From: Mactromeris polynyma
Lineage: Eukaryota > Mollusca > Bivalvia > Venerida > Mactridae
Length of the DNA: 64,000 nt
Assembly: GCA_032209605.1 (NCBI GenBank)
Contig: JASFXZ010000010.1
Span: 14,033,385-14,097,384 of the forward strand
Direction: 5' to 3'
The position numbers and the translations under genes were made by a program. This document shows, in pieces, positions 58,477-64,000 of this stretch. The first letter of the stretch is position 1. The number at the start of each line of letters is the position of its first letter. A model generated the notes under the pieces. The model was not told the DNA's origin and made no database searches. It saw only the letters and a program-made list of their open reading frames with translations.

Positions 58477-61400
58477 TCATGAGAGTATCCTTATGTCATT
58501 GTCATTACCATCAACAGTATCTTGTATATTTAACTGCCCACTTTCATCACCAGAACATTCTTCAGCACTAGATTCCGGTTTTGTATTCATACTTGTATTG
58601 TCACCTTGTTGTAAAGCATTTGCGGAATCACCAGCGCCTACTGTAACCATGGGAATCTCAACTGTTTGATTGGTTTGTTGTTGTTGTAGTTGAAAGTTTA
58701 AGTTTGCCGGTATTTGTTGAACTGTCTGTACTGGATGGCACATAGACACCGGTAATACTGTCATAATACCTGGTCGATGAAAAATAAACAAGAACAAATC
58801 ACTATGTTAATCAAATGAAAAAAGGGCCAAGGTATCCTTAGATTGCACACCTATGTCACCAAGCATAAGTCAGACAATGTTTTCCTATGATTTGACTTAG
58901 TGACCTAGATGACTCAATGATGAATGAACAAATATTTGTCACAATATACTGTATTTGACCTAGTGACCTAGATGACTTAAGGATGAATGAACAAATATTT
59001 GTCACAATATACTGAATTTGACCTAGTGACCTTGATGACTAAAGGATGAATGAACAAATATTTGTCAAAATATACTGTATTTGACCCAGTGACCTAGATG
59101 ACTAAAGGATGAATGAACAAATATTTGTCACAATGTACTGTATTTGACCTAGTGACCTATATGACTCAATGATGAATGAACAAATATTTGTCACAATATA
59201 CTGTATTTAACCTAGTGACCTAGATGACTCAGAACCGATCTAAATGATGAATGAACAAATATTTGTCACAATATACTGTACAAATGATAAGGTTCAAGAA
59301 GAACATTTTAATATTTTAACTACTAAGCACCAAAAAAAAAAGATTGCTGATTTCCCCTCGCGAAACATCTGAAATCCCCGATTTCGACTCATGAAAACAT
59401 CCACTTATCAGAAATAGTATAAAAACTGACCACTAAGTTGTGACGCGTCGGCTCCAGTAAGTATAATATGACCACCATTATTTATAGATGCTTGTAAAGC
59501 TGTGATTGCAGCTTGCTGGGAACCAGCAACTACACTTAACTCTTGTGTGTTGGCTCCATGACTGTTGTGGGTAGACATTTCAGCAAAGTGTGTTAATTGC
59601 TGCGACGTTTCATGAGAATGATGCTGAGGAATGCTTGTATCTTGAATCTAAAATAAAGAATTAATAAGCGTAATAGTCTATAGGGGTTACGTTACACAAT
59701 ACGCATCAAGTGTACCACGATATATTGCAATATATAGCTATATGTACCACAATATATTGCTTATATAGGGGTGACACGATACACATCAAGTGTACCACAA
59801 TATATTGCAATACTTTAGCAATGTATCGCAATATGTACCACAATATATTGCTTTTATAGGGGTGTCATATTACGCATTAAGTGTACCACGATATATTGCA
59901 ATACTTAAGCAATGTATTGCAATATGTACCAAGCTGTATTGCAATACTTAAAAGCAATGTATTGCAATATACACAACGATATATTACTTCATCAACCTAG
60001 GCTATGACTGTAGATATTTTTGTTTCTTGAATACTTTTATTCAACTCAAAACTTTTCAAATATGTTGGAAAATAAACATGCATATTCTTAGACAAAACAT
60101 TTATCGATCCATTTCAGTTTTAAAGTAATAATGAGGTTTCAACGACTTGCAGCAGTAAGCTAATACTAAATAGTTCTCATTCTCATATCAGCTTCTGACT
60201 CCATTTTTGTTTAGTTAAGCAAGAAAAATGTATTGTAAAAAAACAGTATTTTTTTTTATTGTTTAAAGATGAGAATAGCACACCTATTGTTAACATTTTA
60301 TGTCAAGCATTTTAACAGAAGATAACAGATCAAAGGTCATTTGTCCTCCATTTCTTAACTCTGATTTATGTGGAGAAGTTGTCATTGGCCTGCAGAAGAA
60401 AAGGTTAGTACTGGCTAGTCACAAGGGAACACTGGTATGGTCAAATACTGTGGATTTTTTGCTTGGTTTGTTTGGGGCTTTACAATGTGTCTCCACAGTA
60501 TTTCAGTCATACATGATGGTCAGTTGACCTAACCAGTGCACCTAGGTTACAAACCAATACTAACCTGCTCCTCCACTAACAACTGACAACATCTCCACAT
60601 AAATCAAAGTTCAGAGATGGAGGATAATGATTTTGGATACATTATCTTCAGTCATCTCGTCTTGGAAGAGTATATGCCTTGCGAACACATGGCCTCTAGA
60701 TCAAAGGTCAAGCCCTCTTCTGACAGAGCTAACCAGACAGACCTCAAATACTGTGGAAAAATGATGTAAAGCATCAACACAGCTGACCGATTCTCAAGTC
60801 AACCATTTTTCTGTATGGCAAGCAAATATAATTCTGCAACAATATCTGCAGTACAGTTAAACCTCAATAATAAGAACATCCTTTGGACCATTAAAAACTA
60901 GTCTTCTTATTGAGGTGATCTTAATATTGAGGTTAAATAAAAGGCAAAAAAGTGAAAAAGGACTTGAAAATTGTGTTCCTAATTTTGAGGTGGTCTTATT
61001 ATTGAGGTGGTCTTTAAACACGGTTTTACGGTGTATACTCACTGCGTGAACTACGGTAGCTTGAGTACCATCAGGTAATGTAACAACTTGGTTATGTGCC
61101 ATATCTGGAAGATTTAGAACGCGTGTAGGTCCGGGATCTATCTGTATAATAGACACAGAACCGTCTGGATTGTTGATAGTCTGCATCATTGTACCGGAGA
61201 ACGGCTGCTGGTGCTGCACAGTCACACCTGATGGTTGTTCATCCTTGAACACTTGTAGTAGGTCACTACGTCCGTGGTGCATGTAGCAATTTTTCACAAT
61301 CTGTCGTAATGCTTCAGTCCATGGGACCTGTAAGATGTAATAAGTTTTTGTTTAAACTTGTTTATTTTACATAAATTGCGGAACAAGCGATACAACTTAT

Positions 61401-63132
61401 ATAAATAATTCACTCCCACGGTAACTAATCAGTATCCCGTGCATAATTCAGGGATTAAGATGTTCATTCTTCAACCTCAGATAGGATTCGAACCTACAAC
61501 CTTCTGATCAGGTGTTAGGCGCTAAAAAATTGTAAAAACTAGGGAGGACTATATTCAGTTATTTTGCTAACCCGTTAACTGTTCGGACAGTTAACAGACA
61601 GTTACACTCTATTCGAATACAACAATGATAAACTTTAACTTTAGTACAATAATAGTATAATTAATTAGTCTATTTAGATAAACCTAAATTCTTGAACACA
61701 CAAACGAGTTTTACGACTGTCATAAAAGACAATTAACTGACCTTTTCGTTAAATAATTGTAGCAAATGCATATATGTCAAACTGTTAGTTCAGATTATAG
61801 AATTTGCCTCCTTACGTACCGCATTTTCACACCTTTCAGGGATGAAGTATTGAGATTTGTGAAAATGGATATCTTGCAAGATATTTTCTTTTTTGTCCAA
61901 AATGAAAAATATGAGTTTTCATAAAAAATAAGCGATTAATCGGTTAGTGATTTTACTAACCGATAACCACATGTTCGAACCCTTAACCTGGTAATAGTTA
62001 ACATCCGTATTAAACATTACTTATTACTTTCACTTTGTTTGTTGAAAGGATCCATTTTTTTACCAGACAAGATGTCAGTTGGCCCGACCATCCACAGCAC
62101 ACTATTTAGGGATTGAAACAAAATGCCCGATATTGAGACGAGTGAAACTGCATTTAAACAAGTGTACATACTGCAATCAAATGAAATAAGCTTCCTAGTA
62201 AATGAATCAATAAACTAAGACGAATATGAAAGATTGACACAAATAAATTGCAACTAACTAAAACATCATGATACATATACATGTGCTTAATATGTAGACA
62301 ATTAATTGTATCGGTAAAGCTTTTGAACAACATTGTAACTGTCTACTAAGCCAGCTTTCACTCTGTACAAAGACTGAAGCTTAAGACTATAGTAATCATA
62401 CAAAAGCATCACAGGATTAGAAAACATACGAACCCTTTTCTTATCTTCATCAGACCGAGCATCACTTCGTACATTTGCCCAAGGGAGATCACTAGGCCAC
62501 CAAATTGGGCGACATTCAGGTCTTCCCCAGCCTGGTTTACTTCTTCCGGTGGAATATTTTAACATTTCAGGTATAAAATTCCTCAGCTGTGCCTATAGCA
62601 AGTATTGAAACATTTTTAAACAACTAAACAAAATAAACATGTAGTTTGAATGCAAATAAAAAATTATTAAAGAATCAGCTTAATGGATTTTTTTCGAAGT
62701 ACAGTCGGATCTCGTTGATTCGAATTCATCGGGTCACAAGATGTTTTAGACCAATTCTTTAAAGTTTGACCTCCAAGTGTGACCTTCACATTTGAGTTAC
62801 GGACACAAGACTTATGTGCAACACACCGTCTCATCATGGTGAACATTTGTGCGAAGTTTTTTTAAAATTCCCCAATACATGTAAGAGTAATGGTCCAGAC
62901 AAAATCAAAAGTGTGACCTTGACCTTTGAGCTTCTTTACAATAAATTCAGACATGAGACCAGCAGTACAGAAATGTACATACTTGTGTCATTTTATCAAC
63001 TTGTGTTGGTATTCCATCAATGACAAGGGGAGGTAATTCATGTAATCCACTGTTGTCTTGTTGGGAGGGTGGGGTTTGTTCCTGCAAGGCTTGTTCGAGA
63101 TCTTGTATAATTTGTGGTTTGTTACTTCGTAT
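58477..63132 (-). CDS. NRF1: Nuclear respiratory factor 1, 3' five coding exons (5' end off-window)
   Basis: Coding exons on the minus strand, 5' to 3': 62983-63132, 62434-62592, 61043-61327, 59431-59647, 58477-58769. All have GT-AG borders and matching phases, giving 367 residues to the stop; human NRF1 has 503. The segment ELPPLVIDGIPTQVDKMTQ, then KPGWGRPECRPIWWP, LPWANVRSDARSDEDKKR and VPWTEALRQIVKNCYMHHGR, is nearly identical to the C-terminal part of the vertebrate NRF1 DNA-binding domain. The activation region retains NNPDGSVSIIQID, GGHIILTGADASQLSG and VLPVSM. Family knowledge: NRF1 (ewg in fly, P3A2 in sea urchin) is a nuclear homodimeric activator of GC-rich promoters of mitochondrial and other genes. 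The exon with the basic region is not seen up to 64000, so the last 868 bases are probably intron. A MITE sits about 8 bp from the donor of the third exon listed. Confidence 0.95.
58880..59290. repeat. 63-bp tandem array in an NRF1 intron
   Basis: Six units with a strict 63-bp period (anchor tgacctagtgacctagatga or variants at 58893, 58956, 59019, 59082, 59145, 59208), each followed by gatgaatgaacaaatatttg. Most units hold two TGACCT half-sites separated by two bases. Three have TGACTCA (58910, 59162, 59225). The last unit has a 12-bp insertion. Confidence 0.93.
59685..60010. mobile_element. MITE family D copies
   Basis: Three head-to-tail iterations of caagtgtaccacgatatatt or its variants, with tgcaatact and aatgtattgcaatatgtacc words, ending cgatatattacttcatcaac. 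They may be one element with internal duplications. Confidence 0.6.
60345..60623. repeat. Foldback repeat with 40-bp arms in an NRF1 intron
   Basis: 60345-60384 (cctccatttcttaactctga onward) pairs with 60584-60623, about 36 of 40 positions. A second, shorter symmetry, tactgtgga/tccacagta, lies inside. No coding potential is supported. Confidence 0.8.
60851..61034. mobile_element. MITE family A copy next to an NRF1 splice donor
   Basis: Starts tacagttaaacctcaataat and ends taaacacggttttacggtgt. Its right edge lies about 8 bp from exon 61043-61327, so the intron begins gtgagtata and then enters the element. Confidence 0.88.
61470..61525 (-). mobile_element. tRNA-like SINE fragment
   Basis: The minus strand carries a perfect B box, ggttcgaatcc (61484-61494), preceded by gcgcctaacacctgatcag, the anticodon-arm side of a tRNA. 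The 5' half with the A box is disrupted. A decayed SINE or tRNA pseudogene in an NRF1 intron. Confidence 0.55.
61526..62433. other. NRF1 intron, otherwise unannotated
   Basis: AT-rich, no element identified. A ttagtgattttactaac-like weak palindrome near 61940-61962 is the only local symmetry noted. Confidence 0.35.
62700..62960. repeat. Family C scrap and dispersed repeat in an NRF1 intron
   Basis: acagtcggatctcgttgatt at 62702 is a family C terminus. It is followed by a dispersed text with gtttgacctccaagtgtgac, ggtgaacatttgtgcgaag and gtgaccttgacctttgag, a type of non-coding sequence common in bivalves. Confidence 0.5.
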
Positions 63133-63173
63133 CTGAATAAAAAAAAATCTTAAGATATTATTTGGAGCACAGG

Positions 63174-63332
63174 AGTTAGTCACGAGTTCTTCCCCTTTAT
63201 CCCTTCTAGATTTATCTCCCTTTTTCCCTTTTACAGTATATGTATATAAAGTACAAGGAGTCTTAATGCTAAATATACATATACTATAGAAGGGATAAAA
63301 GGAGAGAACACCTGAGAATCTTCTGTGATTTG
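63174..63332. mobile_element. MITE family B copy
   Basis: Left gtcacgagttcttcccc with two 'ccctttatccc'-like words; right atagaagggataaaaggaga and ttctgtgat. It sits in the NRF1 intron upstream of exon 62983-63132. Confidence 0.75.
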
Positions 63333-63409
63333 GAGTAACAAAAAGACTTGCTTTTTATTAAAACAGCAGATAATACACCTGTTAACAGTTACGACACGGT
63401 ACAACATAA

Positions 63410-63700
63410 ATATCAGAAGCGTATCTAGAGACACAGTTACCTAACCTAAATTGCCAGTAAAGTCGATGAGCTACATTAACAATTAATAGAAAATGCTGTT
63501 TTATAAACTGTCCATCTGACAGGGTATCTTGTTCGATATTCTGAAGCAATTGGAAAGTTTACAATCTAAATCTTAACAATTTAATATGTTTGATGTAACC
63601 AAAAACATTGAACCAATTGTTAAACCTGACCACATATTGGTAATTTTCGATACTAAAAATCTATAAAAATAGGTAGAATGTGGGGCCTTCTGAAACTGTT
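63410..63700. repeat. Dispersed repeat, second copy of the 18245 sequence
   Basis: Same order of shared words as 18245-18625 (taaatatcagaagc, tgtccatctgaca, ttggaaagttta, aacctgaccacatat). The remaining bases to 64000 show no exon or known element. Confidence 0.65.
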
Positions 63701-64000
63701 AGCACATAAATCAATTGAAGCAATAAAGCCAAAGCTACGGTTGCGCTAGTTTTCAAAAGTTGGTAGCCAGATAATTTGATAAACTGATACCATATTACAA
63801 AATTGGCTAGTTTGAGACAATTTTGGCAAATTTAATAGAGGGATTGGCATTGGCTCTTTGGCTACCTACTAGCACTTGTCAAGACAAGTACAATGAAAAT
63901 TTGTTCTAGCTATGGTGAATGACAGATGACTTCTGGGCCCTCGATCCTGCGTTATTGGCGCTGAATAACGGCCTCATTCCCCCACTAAAATTGTGTCTTT

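Noticed and set aside
60300..60527. 75-codon plus-strand ORF
   Set aside because: It coincides with an arm and spacer of the foldback repeat in an NRF1 intron.

Overview
The window is animal nuclear DNA: AT-rich, gene-sparse, with split genes and dense DNA transposons, MITEs and tandem repeats. The gene set (a spliceosomal cyclophilin, a C-degron kelch receptor, a nuclear respiratory factor, an intronless GT61 glycosyltransferase) and the abundance of Tc1/mariner, MULE, MITE and tRNA-SINE sequence suggest a lophotrochozoan, most likely a bivalve mollusc. The species cannot be named from the sequence alone.

Layout. About 0.6-10.6 kb is one block of a 50-bp satellite (roughly 200 copies) with higher-order duplications, followed by a 95-bp tandem array (10.9-11.4 kb). 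From 11.4 to 16.8 kb there are only MITEs and one tRNA-derived SINE. PPIL1 (plus strand, 4 exons, 16.86-21.12 kb) is complete. A KLHDC10-like kelch gene (minus strand, 10 exons, 23.09-34.27 kb) converges on it; its introns hold a 40-bp tandem array, a deleted mariner, a 100-bp array, MITEs and a SINE. About 45 bp upstream of the proposed KLHDC10 start codon begins one of two inverted terminal-repeat-like blocks (34.31 and 42.77 kb). Between them lies a broken, intron-containing FLYWCH/MULE transposase gene, with a nested deleted Tc1, LINE remnants and Tc1-derived MITE sequence. From 43 to 48 kb is MITE-rich intergenic DNA. An intact single-exon GT61 glycosyltransferase (plus strand, 49.08-50.30 kb) sits just downstream of a fragment of a second GT61 copy that is split by a 0.54-kb inverted-repeat element. 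From 50.5 to 58 kb come MITEs, an almost perfect 33-bp-arm hairpin, a tRNA-like SINE, a LINE 3' fragment and a 54-bp tandem array. The 3' five coding exons of NRF1 (minus strand, 58.48-63.13 kb) close the window; its 5' exons, with most of the DNA-binding domain, lie beyond the right edge.

The host genes are unrelated housekeeping or regulatory genes: pre-mRNA splicing (PPIL1), CRL2 C-degron recognition (KLHDC10), Golgi/ER glycosylation (GT61) and nuclear control of mitochondrial genes (NRF1). Nothing suggests an operon. Most of the sequence, and most of the unusual structure, is repeat-derived. All splice junctions were read by eye from GT-AG signals, phase and remembered family alignments; no search was run.
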